Shown piece after piece: positions 50,570 through 60,097 of a DNA stretch of 64,000 nucleotides (position 1 is the first letter of the stretch; every line of letters begins with the position of its first letter). The stretch lies in assembly GCF_000397205.1 (NCBI RefSeq), contig NC_021237.1:5835001-5899000 (forward strand), given 5' to 3'. The position numbers and the translations under genes were made by a program. Source of the DNA: Pseudomonas protegens CHA0 (GTDB lineage Bacteria; Pseudomonadota; Gammaproteobacteria; Pseudomonadales; Pseudomonadaceae). The notes below the pieces were generated by a model. It had not been told where the DNA came from. It searched no databases and saw nothing but the letters and a program-made list of their open reading frames with translations.

Positions 50570-51328
50570 TCAGTTACCCAGCAGGCGATAGTGAATCGCG
50601 CGAACCACCGCCTGAACCCGATTCCTGGCGCCCAGCTTGTGCATCGCCGAGGTCAGGTGCAGGTTGATCGTGGCCTGCGAACGCTGCAGGCGCTCGGCAA
50701 TCTCGCCGGAAGTCATGCCCTCTGCAGCCCATTTCAGGCACTCGCGTTCACGCCGGGTCAGATCAACCGGATAACTGCGAACGCATTTGCTGAGCTGTGG
50801 ATAGAGATGCTCCTGCAACGCATGAGCAAGCAGGGTGAAGTGGCCCTGAACCTGTTGCAAGTCCTGTAATGCCACCGTGGCATTGCCGGAGCGCAAACCG
50901 GTGAGGCTGGCGAAACCGCCCCTGGGTAAATGGATGGGCACGGTCATGCCGTGGGCCATTTGATGATGGTGCAGGTAACTGGATACCGGAGCGTGCTGCT
51001 GCCCGAGGGCCTGACGCAGGACGGTTTCCGCCTCGGGCTTGTAGGACCAGATAAAGGGCGAGGAACTGTCCAGAGCAACCTGCTGGACCGGGTCGATATG
51101 GTAGTAACCCTGATCGCACCAGAGCTCCAGCCAGTCCCTGGGGGTATTGCAGACCATGGCACTGGGGATGATCAGCTCGCCTGCCTGATCGAAAGGCACC
51201 GGGCTGTAGTCATAAACCAGGGCATCGAAACCCAGTTCCGAGGCCAGTGTCATGGTTCCCGTCATTCGCTCATGCAGCGAGTTTCCGGACAAAAGATGGG
51301 TATCAAATTCCGCGAGCCTGCTCTGCAT
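50570..51328 (-). CDS. psoR: LuxR solo regulator, PsoR-like
   Basis: A 252-residue LuxR-type regulator: an N-terminal autoinducer-binding domain (about 15-165) and a C-terminal HTH (ERECLKWAAEGMTSGEIAERL). No luxI gene is present. In the ligand pocket the residue matching TraR Tyr61 is Trp, a mark of plant-signal-responsive solos, while the Trp57 equivalent and Asp70-Pro71 (HIDPV) are kept. The pip neighbour supports the same group (OryR, PsoR). The ATG at 51328 is chosen; the upstream frame is intergenic. Confidence 0.85.
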   Translation of the reverse strand: MQSRLAEFDTHLLSGNSLHERMTGTMTLASELGFDALVYDYSPVPFDQAGELIIPSAMVCNTPRDWLELWCDQGYYHIDPVQQVALDSSSPFIWSYKPEAETVLRQALGQQHAPVSSYLHHHQMAHGMTVPIHLPRGGFASLTGLRSGNATVALQDLQQVQGHFTLLAHALQEHLYPQLSKCVRSYPVDLTRRERECLKWAAEGMTSGEIAERLQRSQATINLHLTSAMHKLGARNRVQAVVRAIHYRLLGN

Positions 51329-51405
51329 CCTTGCCGCTCCCTTACTGTTGATCCTTAACAGCGAAGGGCCAGAATGCCACGCCCGGCAGCAACGGGCCAG
51401 GCAAA

Positions 51406-51425
51406 ACCTATAAGAAATACCAGGT
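51406..51425. promoter_or_regulatory. lux-box-like element
   Basis: A 20-base element ACCT-N12-AGGT, five of ten dyad pairs matching, in the 284-base gap between psoR and the creatinase gene. It has the length and outer half sites of a lux box. The core is poorly symmetric, so it is a candidate only. Confidence 0.35.
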
Positions 51426-51612
51426 TTGCGGTACAACCAGCACTTGCCCCGGCGTCATCGGCGCCCATGGCCATGACCCGCAAAACAGCGCTGACAACCA
51501 GCTCAAGGTCGGTACCGCACATGCCTGCCCCCGCCCTATCTGCTGCAATGCAGTGTCACGGCCCACCCCGTGTGGCGCCATGCATCGCTCATAGCAGACA
51601 AGGACCCAGGCC

Positions 51613-52824
51613 ATGCAGATGCCCCAGACGCTTGAGTTGCACAACGGTGACAAAGCCCCTGCCACCTTCTCCCCCAAAGAATACGCTCGACGCCTGGGCG
51701 CCCTGCGGGCCTACATGGCGCAACAGGACATTGACGCCGCGCTGTTCACCTCGTACCACAACATCAACTACTACGCCGGCTTCCTGTATTGCTCCTTCGG
51801 CCGCCAGTACGCCCTCGTGGTGACCCAGGAACACAGCGTGCTGATCAGCGCCAATATCGACGGCGGCCAACCGGGACGGCGGGCGACCTGCGATGCCCAG
51901 GTGATCTACACCGACTGGCAGCGGGGCAATTTCTTCGTCGCGGTCAAGCAGGCCCTGCCCCGCGCTTCGCGCCTGGGGCTGGAGTTCGATCATCTGACCC
52001 TGCCCAATCACCGGGCCTTTGCCGAGCTCTATCCCCAGGCACAGTTACTGGACATCGCCGCGCCCTGCATGAACCTGCGCATGCTCAAGTCCGCCGAAGA
52101 GCAAGCGCTGATCCGCCAGGGTGCGCGGATTGCAGACATCGGCGGGGCCGCCGCCATCGAAGCCCTGCACGACCAGGTACCGGAATACGAAGTGGCCGGA
52201 CACGCCACCCAGGCCATGGTGCGGGCGATTGCCGAGGCGTTTCCGGGGGCCGAACTGATGGATACCTGGACCTGGTTTCAGTCCGGGCTCAATACCGATG
52301 GCGCCCACAATCCACTGACCTCGAGACGGGTCAGCCCAGGAGAAGTGCTGAGCCTCAACTGCTTCCCGATGATCGCCGGCTACTACACCGCCCTGGAGCG
52401 CACGCTGTTCCTCGGCCATTGCCCCGACGCCTGCCTACGATTGTGGGAGATCAACGTCCAGGTGCATGAAGCCGGGCTGCAACTGGTCAAGCCCGGCGCA
52501 CGCTGCAGCGATATCGCTCGACAACTGAACGCCCTCTACCTGGAACACGACCTGCTGCAATACCGTACCTTCGGCTATGGCCATTCGTTCGGCATCCTCA
52601 ACCACTACTATGGGCGCGAGACCGGGCTGGAGTTTCGTGAGGATGTGGAGACCATTCTTGAGCCCGGCATGGTGGTGTCCATCGAACCGATGATCAGGCT
52701 GCCCGAAGGCCTGCCCGGTGCCGGCGGTTATCGGGAACACGACATCCTGATCGTCGACGAGCACGGCGCGTGCAATATCACCGGGCTGCCGTACGGGCCG
52801 CGGTACAACATCATTGGCAGTTGA
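51613..52824 (+). CDS. Creatinase (creatine amidinohydrolase)
   Basis: It hydrolyses creatine to sarcosine and urea. At 403 residues it is the length of the crystallised P. putida enzyme, and long stretches match it as I remember it (FTSYHNINYY, ISANIDGGQP, ARIADIGGAA, FGYGHSFG). It shares the pita-bread fold of Xaa-Pro peptidases but lacks the metal-ligand Asp/Glu set; His in GYGHSFG is the catalytic base. No creatininase or sarcosine oxidase gene is adjacent. It is divergent from psoR. Confidence 0.9.
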   Translation: MQMPQTLELHNGDKAPATFSPKEYARRLGALRAYMAQQDIDAALFTSYHNINYYAGFLYCSFGRQYALVVTQEHSVLISANIDGGQPGRRATCDAQVIYTDWQRGNFFVAVKQALPRASRLGLEFDHLTLPNHRAFAELYPQAQLLDIAAPCMNLRMLKSAEEQALIRQGARIADIGGAAAIEALHDQVPEYEVAGHATQAMVRAIAEAFPGAELMDTWTWFQSGLNTDGAHNPLTSRRVSPGEVLSLNCFPMIAGYYTALERTLFLGHCPDACLRLWEINVQVHEAGLQLVKPGARCSDIARQLNALYLEHDLLQYRTFGYGHSFGILNHYYGRETGLEFREDVETILEPGMVVSIEPMIRLPEGLPGAGGYREHDILIVDEHGACNITGLPYGPRYNIIGS

Positions 52825-53007
52825 CTCAACTGCCTGGAAAACGCCCTCCCCCACAGAAAAGGCTCGCCGCTTCAGCCATGACTCGAGTCATCAGCCAAAT
52901 ACAGTGACGGAGAACATTCAGCACAAGCACAATCGAGGCATCAAGGGCCGTAGGTACCCTACCCAGGCTCGACGCCAGCGGGGCTGCGAACTTTTCCACG
53001 GACATAC

Positions 53008-53041
53008 GAAAAAGGGCACCTCAATGAGGTGCCCTTTTTCG
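53008..53041. terminator. Bidirectional terminator between creatinase and tRNA operon
   Basis: A stem of at least 9 bp (GGGCACCTC and complement) with A-runs and T-runs on both sides, so it can work for the tRNA operon (minus) and for rightward transcription. Confidence 0.85.
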
Positions 53042-53047
53042 TGAATA

Positions 53048-53124
53048 TGGTCGGGGTAAGGGGATTCGAACTCCTGACATCCTGCTCCCAAAGCAGGCGC
53101 GCTACCGGACTGCGCTATACCCCG
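53048..53124 (-). tRNA. tRNA-Pro (TGG), copy 2
   Basis: 77 bases including an encoded CCA. The anticodon loop reads TTTGGGA, anticodon TGG, read as proline CCA codons. The acceptor stem CGGGGTA pairs with TACCCCG. Identical to the copy at 53301-53377. Confidence 0.97.
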
Positions 53125-53126
53125 GT

Positions 53127-53153
53127 AAAAAAAAGGCACCTTCTAGAGGCGCC
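53127..53153 (-). terminator. Internal terminator in the tRNA operon
   Basis: On the minus strand GGCGCCT...AGGTGCC (one G-U pair, which only works in this direction) followed by eight T. It lies after tRNA-Lys and before the last tRNA-Pro, so it may cut down expression of that copy. Confidence 0.75.
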
Positions 53154-53219
53154 TTCTTCGAACAGCGCTTTTGGCCTCTGTTCTTAAGATTCGATTCCAG
53201 CGCTAACTGGTTTCAAAAA

Positions 53220-53295
53220 TGGTGGGTCGTGTGGGATTCGAACCTACGACCAATTGGTTAAAAGCCAACTGCTCTACCAACTGAGCTAACGACCC
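53220..53295 (-). tRNA. tRNA-Lys (TTT)
   Basis: 76 bases with encoded CCA. Anticodon loop CTTTTAA, anticodon TTT. Acceptor stem GGGTCGT pairs with ACGACCC. Five bases separate it from the upstream tRNA-Pro. Confidence 0.97.
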
Positions 53296-53300
53296 AAAAA

Positions 53301-53377
53301 TGGTCGGGGTAAGGGGATTCGAACTCCTGACATCCTGCTCCCAAAGCAGGCGCGCTACCGGACTGCGCTATACCCCG
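53301..53377 (-). tRNA. tRNA-Pro (TGG), copy 1
   Basis: 77 bases with encoded CCA, anticodon TGG, identical in sequence to the copy at 53048-53124. Nine bases after tRNA-Asn in the direction of transcription. Confidence 0.97.
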
Positions 53378-53386
53378 GTTTGAAAT

Positions 53387-53462
53387 TGGCTCCGTGACCA
53401 GGACTCGAACCTGGGACCCAATGATTAACAGTCATTTGCTCTACCGACTGAGCTATCACGGA
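53387..53462 (-). tRNA. tRNA-Asn (GTT)
   Basis: 76 bases with encoded CCA. Anticodon loop CTGTTAA, anticodon GTT. Acceptor stem TCCGTGA pairs with TCACGGA. First gene of the tRNA operon. Confidence 0.97.
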
Positions 53463-53544
53463 ACTACATATTTCAAGTTACAACTTTTTACTTCATCCTC
53501 TTCGACTTGTTCGTATCGCTACGTTCATGTCTCTGAGGCGCGCT

Positions 53545-53572
53545 ATTTTACAATCTTAAAAACCCCTGTCAA
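53545..53572 (-). promoter_or_regulatory. tRNA operon promoter
   Basis: On the minus strand TTGACA (53567-53572), 16 bases, TAAAAT (53545-53550), then a GC-rich discriminator GCGCGCC. A consensus -35, near-consensus -10 and GC discriminator are typical of strong, stringently controlled stable-RNA promoters. The surrounding 296-base gap holds no other feature except the clpB terminator. Confidence 0.88.
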
Positions 53573-53704
53573 CCCCTTAAATTGCTTTTAAGACAATGAT
53601 TTGCGACTTCATTGCCGGTTTCTTCTTGAACAGAAAAAACCTCGGGGGTGACTGACTGCGGGGCGCACTTTACAAGCCTTTTCCTTACAGTTCAACGCCC
53701 TAGT

Positions 53705-53733
53705 GAAAAAAAAGGCCTCGCAATGCGAGGCCT
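53705..53733 (-). terminator. clpB terminator
   Basis: A 9-bp stem (AGGCCTCGC and complement) with a three-base loop, followed on the minus strand by eight T, 26 bases past the clpB stop. Confidence 0.9.
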
Positions 53734-53758
53734 CCTCTATAAACCCACCGATCAGCGA

Positions 53759-56323
53759 TCAGGCGAAGACGATTTCGTCGTCCTGCACCGAGGCGGTAAC
53801 CGTAGCTCCCGGCAGGAAACCGCCGGAGAGGATCAACTGCGCCAACGGGTTCTCGATCCAGCGCTGGATGGCCCGTTTCAGCGGTCGTGCGCCATACACC
53901 GGGTCGTAACCCACAGCGATCAGCTTGTCCAAGGCCTCGTCGCTCAGTTCCAGGCTCAGCTCGCGCTCCGCCAGGCGACTGCGCAGGCGACCCAACTGGA
54001 TCTGCGTGATGCCGGCGATCTGATCCCGTGCCAGAGGCTCGAAGATCACCACTTCGTCGACCCGGTTGATGAACTCCGGCCGGAAGTGGGTGGACACCGC
54101 GTCCATCACCGCCGCACGTTGTGCCTCGCGATCCCCTACCAGCTCCTGGATCTGCGCCGACCCCAGGTTGGAGGTCATGACGATCACCGTATTGCGAAAA
54201 TCCACGGTACGCCCGTGGCTGTCCGTCAGACGGCCATCTTCCAGGACCTGCAGCAGGATGTTGAACACATCCGGGTGCGCCTTCTCGACTTCGTCCAGAA
54301 GAATCACCGAGTACGGCTTGCGACGCACGGCTTCGGTCAGGTAACCGCCCTCTTCATAACCGACATAGCCTGGTGGCGCACCGATCAGGCGAGCCACGGA
54401 ATGTTTCTCCATGAACTCGGACATGTCGATCCGCACCATGGCCTCTTCGGTATCGAAGAGGAATTCCGCCAGGGCCTTGCACAGTTCGGTCTTACCCACG
54501 CCGGTCGGGCCGAGGAACATGAACGAACCGCTGGGCCGGTTCGGGTCGGACAACCCGGCTCGGGAACGGCGCACAGCGTTGGCCACCGCCACCACGGCTT
54601 CGTTCTGGCCAATCACCCGCTCGTGCAGCAGGCTTTCCATCTTCAGCAGCTTGTCGCGCTCGCCTTCAAGCATTTTCGACACTGGAATGCCGGTCCACTT
54701 GGACACCACTTCGGCAATCTCTTCCTCGGTAACCTTGCTGCGCAGCAACTGGTTCTCGCTGTGGCCGTGCTGATCGACCATCTGCAGGCTGCGCTCCAGG
54801 TCCGGAATCACCCCGTACTGCAGCTCGGCCATGCGATTGAGATCGCCTTTACGACGCGCCGCTTCCAGTTCCTGGCGCGACTGCTCGATCTTCTGCTGGA
54901 TCTGCGCAGAACCCTGTACTTCGGCTTTCTCCGAGGTCCAGACTTCTTCCAGGTCAGCGTATTCACGCTCCAGGCGGACAATCTCTTCCTGGAGTTTTTC
55001 CAGGCGCTTGATCGCGGCCTCGTCGTCTTCTTTCTTCAGGGCCTGGGATTCAACCTTGAGCTGAATCAGGCGCCGCTCCAGACGGTCCAGCACTTCCGGC
55101 TTGGAGTCGATCTCCATGCGGATGCGGCTGGCGGCCTCGTCGATCAGGTCGATGGCCTTGTCCGGCAGTTGCCGGTCAGTGATGTAACGATGGCTGAGCT
55201 TGGCCGCGGCAATGATCGCGCCGTCGGTGATCGCCACCTTGTGGTGCACCTCATAGCGCTCTTTCAGGCCGCGCAGGATAGCAATGGTGTCTTCCTCGCT
55301 CGGCTCATCCACCAACACTTTCTGGAAGCGCCGCTCGAGGGCTGCGTCCTTCTCTATATATTGGCGGTATTCGTTGAGCGTGGTGGCGCCCACGCAGTGC
55401 AGCTCGCCACGGGCCAGGGCCGGCTTGAGCATATTGCCCGCATCCATCGAGCCTTCGCCTTTACCAGCGCCGACCATGGTGTGCAGCTCATCGATGAACA
55501 GGATGATCTGCCCTTCCTGCTTCGACAGTTCATTAAGCAAAGACTTCAGGCGTTCTTCGAACTCGCCACGGTATTTGGCACCGGCGATCAAGGCGCCCAT
55601 GTCCAGGGACAGCAAGCGCTTGCCTTTGAGGCCATCGGGCACTTCGCCGTTGATGATCCGCTGGGCCAGGCCTTCGGCGATGGCGGTCTTACCCACGCCT
55701 GGTTCACCAATCAACACCGGGTTGTTCTTGGTCCGGCGTTGCAGCACCTGGATGGTCCGGCGAATTTCGTCGTCACGGCCGATTACCGGATCAAGCTTGC
55801 CGTCTTCGGCGCGCTTGGTCAGGTCGACGGTGTACTTGTCCAGGGCCTGGCGCGACTCTTCGACGTTGGCGTCATTCACCGCCTCACCGCCACGCAGGTT
55901 GTTGATGGCGTTCTCCAGGGCTTTCTTGCTCACGCCCTGGCCCAGCAACAATTTGCCGAGTTTGCTGTTCTCATCCATGGCGGCCAGCAGCACCAGCTCG
56001 CTGGAGATGAACTGGTCGCCTTTCTGCTGCGCCAGGCGGTCGGCCTGGTTGAGCAGGCGCGCCAGATCCTGGGACATGTTGACGTCGCCAGTGGGGTTCT
56101 GGATTTTCGGCAGCTGGTCGAGCTCTTTGCTCAGTTCCTTGCGCAGGCTGTTGACGTCGAAGCCCACCTGCATCAGCAGAGGCTTGATCGAGCCGCCCTG
56201 CTGTTCCAGCAGCGCCTGCATCAGGTGCGCCGGTTCAATGGCCGGATGATCGAGGCCAACCGCCAGAGATTGAGAATCGGATAAGGCCAGCTGCAATTTG
56301 CTGGTTAATCGGTCTATACGCAT
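53759..56323 (-). CDS. clpB: ATP-dependent disaggregase ClpB
   Basis: A hexameric AAA+ chaperone that resolves protein aggregates with DnaK. It has 854 residues: an N-terminal repeat domain (1-145), nucleotide-binding domain 1 with Walker A GEPGVGKT, the coiled-coil middle domain (about 410-525, where DnaK docks), and nucleotide-binding domain 2 with GPTGVGKT. The substrate pore loops are KYRGEFEER and GYVGYEEGG. It is preceded by a sigma-32-like promoter. Confidence 0.97.
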   Translation of the reverse strand: MRIDRLTSKLQLALSDSQSLAVGLDHPAIEPAHLMQALLEQQGGSIKPLLMQVGFDVNSLRKELSKELDQLPKIQNPTGDVNMSQDLARLLNQADRLAQQKGDQFISSELVLLAAMDENSKLGKLLLGQGVSKKALENAINNLRGGEAVNDANVEESRQALDKYTVDLTKRAEDGKLDPVIGRDDEIRRTIQVLQRRTKNNPVLIGEPGVGKTAIAEGLAQRIINGEVPDGLKGKRLLSLDMGALIAGAKYRGEFEERLKSLLNELSKQEGQIILFIDELHTMVGAGKGEGSMDAGNMLKPALARGELHCVGATTLNEYRQYIEKDAALERRFQKVLVDEPSEEDTIAILRGLKERYEVHHKVAITDGAIIAAAKLSHRYITDRQLPDKAIDLIDEAASRIRMEIDSKPEVLDRLERRLIQLKVESQALKKEDDEAAIKRLEKLQEEIVRLEREYADLEEVWTSEKAEVQGSAQIQQKIEQSRQELEAARRKGDLNRMAELQYGVIPDLERSLQMVDQHGHSENQLLRSKVTEEEIAEVVSKWTGIPVSKMLEGERDKLLKMESLLHERVIGQNEAVVAVANAVRRSRAGLSDPNRPSGSFMFLGPTGVGKTELCKALAEFLFDTEEAMVRIDMSEFMEKHSVARLIGAPPGYVGYEEGGYLTEAVRRKPYSVILLDEVEKAHPDVFNILLQVLEDGRLTDSHGRTVDFRNTVIVMTSNLGSAQIQELVGDREAQRAAVMDAVSTHFRPEFINRVDEVVIFEPLARDQIAGITQIQLGRLRSRLAERELSLELSDEALDKLIAVGYDPVYGARPLKRAIQRWIENPLAQLILSGGFLPGATVTASVQDDEIVFA

Positions 56324-56395
56324 TAGTCACCTTCCTTTTGAGCAGGCCGGAGCGATGGACACACCTAAATAGAGAAACCTGCCAGATGTTTCACT

Positions 56396-56423
56396 AGATG
56401 CGGTCGATTCTGGGAGATTCAAG
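56396..56423 (-). promoter_or_regulatory. Candidate sigma-32 heat-shock promoter of clpB
   Basis: On the minus strand CTTGAA, 14 bases, CCGCATCT, close to the consensus CTTGAA-N13-14-CCCATNT. It lies about 75-100 bases upstream of the clpB ATG. Confidence 0.65.
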
Positions 56424-56453
56424 CGTCAGCAGCTTGACACAAGTCAGATTAGT

Positions 56454-57179
56454 CTAGCGCTCAAGCCAGATAAGGGAGGCAAAACGCCCGGTGCGCGGGC
56501 TGCGCCGGTAGGAAAAGAAGCGGGGATCGCTGACGGTGCAATAGCCGCCACCGTACACGGCAGTCACACCACAGGCAGCCAGTCGCAGGCGCGCCAGCTG
56601 ATAGATATCGGCCATGAAGCGCCCGGCATTGGCGCTCGGCACAAAGGCCTGCTCGGCTGCCGGCAACTGGGCGACGAAGGCTTCACGCACCTCGGGCCCC
56701 ACTTCAAAGCGCTGCGGGCCAATGGCCGGCCCCAGCCACACCAGCACCTCGGCGCAGGGCGTATGCAGGCTGTCGAGGGTGGCTTCCAGCACTCCCGCCG
56801 CCAACCCGCGCCAGCCGGCATGGGCCGCGGCGACTCGGGTTCCGGCATGGTTGCAGAACAGTGCCGGCAGGCAGTCGGCCGTCATCACCGCACAGGCAAC
56901 GCCCGGGGTGGCGGACCAACTGGCGTCCGCGGTCGCGACCATGGAAGGGTCGGCGTGGGCCACGGCCACCCCGTGCACCTGTTGCAGCCAGGCCGGGGCG
57001 ATGCCGAAGTGTTCGCTCAGGCGACGGCGATTCTCGGCCACTGCTTGCGGCTGATCGTCGACATGGTCGCCCAGGTTGAGGCTGTCGAACGGCGTCAGGC
57101 TGACGCCGCCAGCGCGGGTGGTAGTACAGGCTTTGACTCCGGCCGGCGCGGGCCAGTCGGGAATCAGCCAGTCATTCAT
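56454..57179 (-). CDS. pgeF: Peptidoglycan editing factor PgeF (YfiH/laccase-domain family)
   Basis: A 241-residue protein of the family once called polyphenol oxidase. In E. coli it removes L-Ser wrongly put in place of L-Ala in muropeptide precursors. The metal-site residues are visible: His in LQQVHG, Cys in MTADCLPAL and His in AHAGWRGLAAGV. The start overlaps the rluD stop by four bases, so the two are coupled, as is usual. Confidence 0.93.
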   Translation of the reverse strand: MNDWLIPDWPAPAGVKACTTTRAGGVSLTPFDSLNLGDHVDDQPQAVAENRRRLSEHFGIAPAWLQQVHGVAVAHADPSMVATADASWSATPGVACAVMTADCLPALFCNHAGTRVAAAHAGWRGLAAGVLEATLDSLHTPCAEVLVWLGPAIGPQRFEVGPEVREAFVAQLPAAEQAFVPSANAGRFMADIYQLARLRLAACGVTAVYGGGYCTVSDPRFFSYRRSPRTGRFASLIWLER

Positions 57180-58138
57180 CCGATGAACGCCTCACGGTCC
57201 TGCTTGAGCAGCGACAGCAGCCAGACGAAATCGTCCGGCAGCGGCGATTCCCAGCTCATGCGGATACCGGTGGTCGGATGATCCAGCTCCAGGAAGCGTG
57301 CATGCAGGGCCTGGCGCGGGAAGTTCTTCAGCGAGTCGACCATGGTCTGGCTCGCCGCCGGCGGAATGCGGAAGCGGCCGCCGTAGGCTGGATCCCCCAC
57401 CAGCGGGAAGTTGATGTGGGCCATGTGCACCCGGATCTGGTGGGTACGACCGGTTTCCAGCTTGACCCGCACATGGGTGTGGGAACGGAAACGTTCCAGG
57501 ACCCGGTAGTGGCTGACGGCCTGCTTGCCGCCTTCCATCACCGCCATGCGCTGGCGCTGCTGGCCATGACGGCCGATCGGAGCGTTGATCTTGCCCCCGG
57601 CGGTTACCACGCCGATCACGATGCATTCATAGATGCGGCTGACACTGCGGCTTTGCAGCTGGGCCACCAGTTGGGTCTGCGCCTGGATGGTCTTGGCCAC
57701 CACCATCAGTCCTGTGGTGTCCTTGTCCAGGCGGTGGACGATACCGGCCCGCGGCACATTGATAATGTCCGGGATGTGATGCAGCAGGGCATTGAGCAGG
57801 GTGCCGTCGGCATGGCCGGCAGCCGGGTGCACCACCAGGCCCGCAGGCTTGTTGATCACCAGGATGTCGTCATCTTCATAGACGATGTCCAGCTCGATAT
57901 CCTGGGCGATCCACTCGCCCTGGGCCTCCTGCTCGGCAGTCAGCTCAAGAATGGAGCCGCCGTGCACGATGTCCCGCGGGCGGATGACCGCTCCGTCCAC
58001 AGTCAGGCGACCGTCCTTGATCCAGGCGGAAAGGCGCGAGCGCGAATGCTCAGCGAATAGTTGGGCGGCGACTTGATCGAGGCGTTGACCGCCCAGTTCG
58101 GACGGCACCTCTGCGCGAAGTTCAATTTTATCGGACAT
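57176..58138 (-). CDS. rluD: 23S rRNA pseudouridine synthase RluD
   Basis: It makes pseudouridines 1911, 1915 and 1917 in helix 69 of 23S rRNA. It has 320 residues: an N-terminal S4 RNA-binding domain (about 18-80) and the catalytic domain with HRLDKDTTGLMVVAK, which holds the catalytic Asp. A late ETGRTHQIRVHMAH motif completes the family signature. The ATG at 58138 (MSDKIELRAE) is the family start; the frame is open into the bamD promoter region. It is divergent from bamD. Confidence 0.95.
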   Translation of the reverse strand: MSDKIELRAEVPSELGGQRLDQVAAQLFAEHSRSRLSAWIKDGRLTVDGAVIRPRDIVHGGSILELTAEQEAQGEWIAQDIELDIVYEDDDILVINKPAGLVVHPAAGHADGTLLNALLHHIPDIINVPRAGIVHRLDKDTTGLMVVAKTIQAQTQLVAQLQSRSVSRIYECIVIGVVTAGGKINAPIGRHGQQRQRMAVMEGGKQAVSHYRVLERFRSHTHVRVKLETGRTHQIRVHMAHINFPLVGDPAYGGRFRIPPAASQTMVDSLKNFPRQALHARFLELDHPTTGIRMSWESPLPDDFVWLLSLLKQDREAFIG

Positions 58139-58288
58139 GCTCGGACTGGGCGTCGGCACAGCCTTTGGTTTCGGCTGCGCGCTTGTGGTTAAATACGGCG
58201 TCTTTTGCCCCGAGGCTTTCAACGGGGCGCTCATCATAACAGGACGGCCCCGCCCAAGACAGCGGCCGTCATAGGGACGCAAGCCGCC

Positions 58289-59314
58289 ATGCAAGTGAAA
58301 CACCTGCTGCTGATCGCCATCCTCGCACTGACCGCTGCTTGCTCATCGAAGGAAGTCGTTGACGAAAACCTGAGCGAAGTCGAGTTGTACCAGCAGGCGC
58401 AGACCGACCTGGACAACCACAGCTATACCAGCGCCACCGCCAAGCTCAAGGCCCTGGAATCGCGCTATCCCTTTGGTCGCTACGCCGATCAGGCACAGCT
58501 CGAGCTGATCTACGCCAACTACAAGAATGCCGAGCCGGAGGCCGCCAAGTCCGCCGCCGAGCGCTTCATTCGCCTGCACCCCCAGCACCCGAACGTGGAC
58601 TACGCCTACTACCTCAAGGGCCTGACCTCGTTCGACCAGGACGTCGGCCTGCTGGCGCGCTTCCTGCCGCTGGACATGACCAAGCGTGACCCGGGTGCCG
58701 CCCGCGACTCCTACAACGAGTTCGCCCAGCTGACCAGCCGCTTCCCCAACAGCCGCTACGCGCCGGACGCCAAGCAGCGCATGATCTACCTGCGCAACCT
58801 GCTGGCTGCCTACGAGATCCACGTAGCCGACTATTACCTGACACGCCAGGCCTATGTCGCCGCCGCCAACCGTGGCCGCTACGTAGTGGAGAACTTCCAG
58901 GAAACCCCATCGGTCGGCGACGGCCTGGCGGTGATGACCGAGGCCTACCAGCGCCTGCACCTGGATGAACTGGCTGCCACCAGCCTGGAAACTCTCAAGC
59001 TCAACTACCCCAACCACCCTAGCCTGGTGGACGGTCAGTTCGTGCCACGCGTGGCTGAAGCCGACAACCGTTCGTGGCTGAGCAAGGCCACCCTGGGCCT
59101 GATCGAGTCCCGTCCTCCGCTGCCGCCGGGAGAAACCCGCGCCAACCAGGACGTGATGAAGCAGTACCAGGATGCCAAGGACGCCATTCCGTCCGAGCTC
59201 AAGCCTAAAGACAGCAACGGCGACGTGGTCGAGGAAGAAGAGCACGAGGCTGCCGGCAACAACAATAGCGACCGCTCCTGGTTCAGCTACATGACCTTCG
59301 GCGTGTTCGACTGA
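58289..59314 (+). CDS. bamD: Outer-membrane protein assembly factor BamD
   Basis: An essential lipoprotein of the BAM complex that inserts beta-barrels with BamA. It has 341 residues: a signal peptide with lipobox LTAAC (Cys18) and five TPR units at about 30-240 ([20 protein letters not shown] and following). It is longer than the E. coli protein because of an acidic, asparagine-rich C-terminal extension ([14 protein letters not shown]). The ATG at 58289 gives [10 protein letters not shown]. Confidence 0.95.
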   Translation: MQVKHLLLIAILALTAACSSKEVVDENLSEVELYQQAQTDLDNHSYTSATAKLKALESRYPFGRYADQAQLELIYANYKNAEPEAAKSAAERFIRLHPQHPNVDYAYYLKGLTSFDQDVGLLARFLPLDMTKRDPGAARDSYNEFAQLTSRFPNSRYAPDAKQRMIYLRNLLAAYEIHVADYYLTRQAYVAAANRGRYVVENFQETPSVGDGLAVMTEAYQRLHLDELAATSLETLKLNYPNHPSLVDGQFVPRVAEADNRSWLSKATLGLIESRPPLPPGETRANQDVMKQYQDAKDAIPSELKPKDSNGDVVEEEEHEAAGNNNSDRSWFSYMTFGVFD

Positions 59315-59330
59315 TCACCCCGCAGGCCGG

Positions 59331-59358
59331 AAAGGGAGACTTGAAGTCTCCCTTTTTT
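59331..59358 (+). terminator. bamD terminator
   Basis: An 11-bp stem (AAGGGAGACTT with its complement) with a GA loop, followed by TTTTTT. Confidence 0.9.
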
Positions 59359-59438
59359 ATGCCCGCACACTGATGGGCCTGTGCGCCCGTCGGGCGCTTG
59401 GCTAAACTGCCCCCTCCCCCTTCAAAAAGCTGGTTGCC

Positions 59439-59672
59439 ATGGTTCGTCTACTGTTCTGGATCGCTCTGATTGCCGCCGCGGTATGGTTCTGGCGCAAGTT
59501 CAAGCGTCCTGTCGCCGCCCCTCGCTCCCCCAATGAACCGGCCACTACGCCCATGGTGCGTTGCGCCCATTGCGGCGTGCACCTGCCCCAGGACCGGGCC
59601 CTGAGCCAGTCGCAACAGTGGTACTGCAGCCAGGCACACCTGCAACAAGGGCCGGGAAACCAGGACCGCTGA
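59439..59672 (+). CDS. PP0621-family zinc-ribbon-like membrane protein
   Basis: A 77-residue protein with one N-terminal membrane segment (about 3-18) and a C-terminal CAHCG...WYCS that resembles a small zinc site. It matches the PP0621 family, usually found between bamD and pilS in pseudomonads. The function is unknown. Confidence 0.85.
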   Translation: MVRLLFWIALIAAAVWFWRKFKRPVAAPRSPNEPATTPMVRCAHCGVHLPQDRALSQSQQWYCSQAHLQQGPGNQDR

Positions 59673-60097
59673 GCCCCCAGGCCCACTGCGGATACCCGAG
59701 GCAAGGAACTCGGGGGCGAAAAATGGCGTCTGACACGGACTATTCCAGGCCTTGGTCAGCGCATGAACCGGCTCGTCGCCCCCTTCCTCCCTCGCCTCTC
59801 CCAGGCTTCGAACCTCTACCCAGGAACGGGAAGGCCCAAGTGCCAACCCCGGCCGAACAATTGGCGACAAAATAGCCTGTTGGCGCCCACTCGCCGTTTC
59901 GCTCTCGGGCAGAGCGCTGTAGCCCCCCATCCATGGGCACCACAACGTCCCGACGACGCGCACCTTCAGGATGCCCGGCAGGATGACCAGTGGCCCATCC
60001 CCTGCGCCGCTACCCCGTCGGGCCTAGACTTGAGTTCACGCCCATCGGGCGAGCACTGTCGCCCGCTCCTCACTCACGGATGAAAACTGCAGCCGCC
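59673..60097 (+). other. Intergenic region at the expected pilS position
   Basis: 425 bases between the PP0621-family gene and pilR, where pilS (about 1.6 kb) stands in P. aeruginosa. I read it in all frames and see no H-box, N-box or membrane segment of PilS, nor any other gene. It presumably contains the pilR promoter. A complete deletion of pilS is the simplest reading. Confidence 0.6.

Noticed and set aside
51613..52824. Creatinase gene read as an Xaa-Pro aminopeptidase
   Set aside because: It shares the fold, but the length and many motifs match creatinase, and the metal-ligand set of the peptidases is lacking.
53648..56284. 878-codon open frame antisense to clpB
   Set aside because: It is a shadow of clpB in GC-rich DNA; no start signal, and the composition reflects the reverse of ClpB codons.
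59673..60097. Possible pilS remnant
   Set aside because: No histidine-kinase or membrane motif was found in any frame, so I list the region as empty rather than as a pseudogene.
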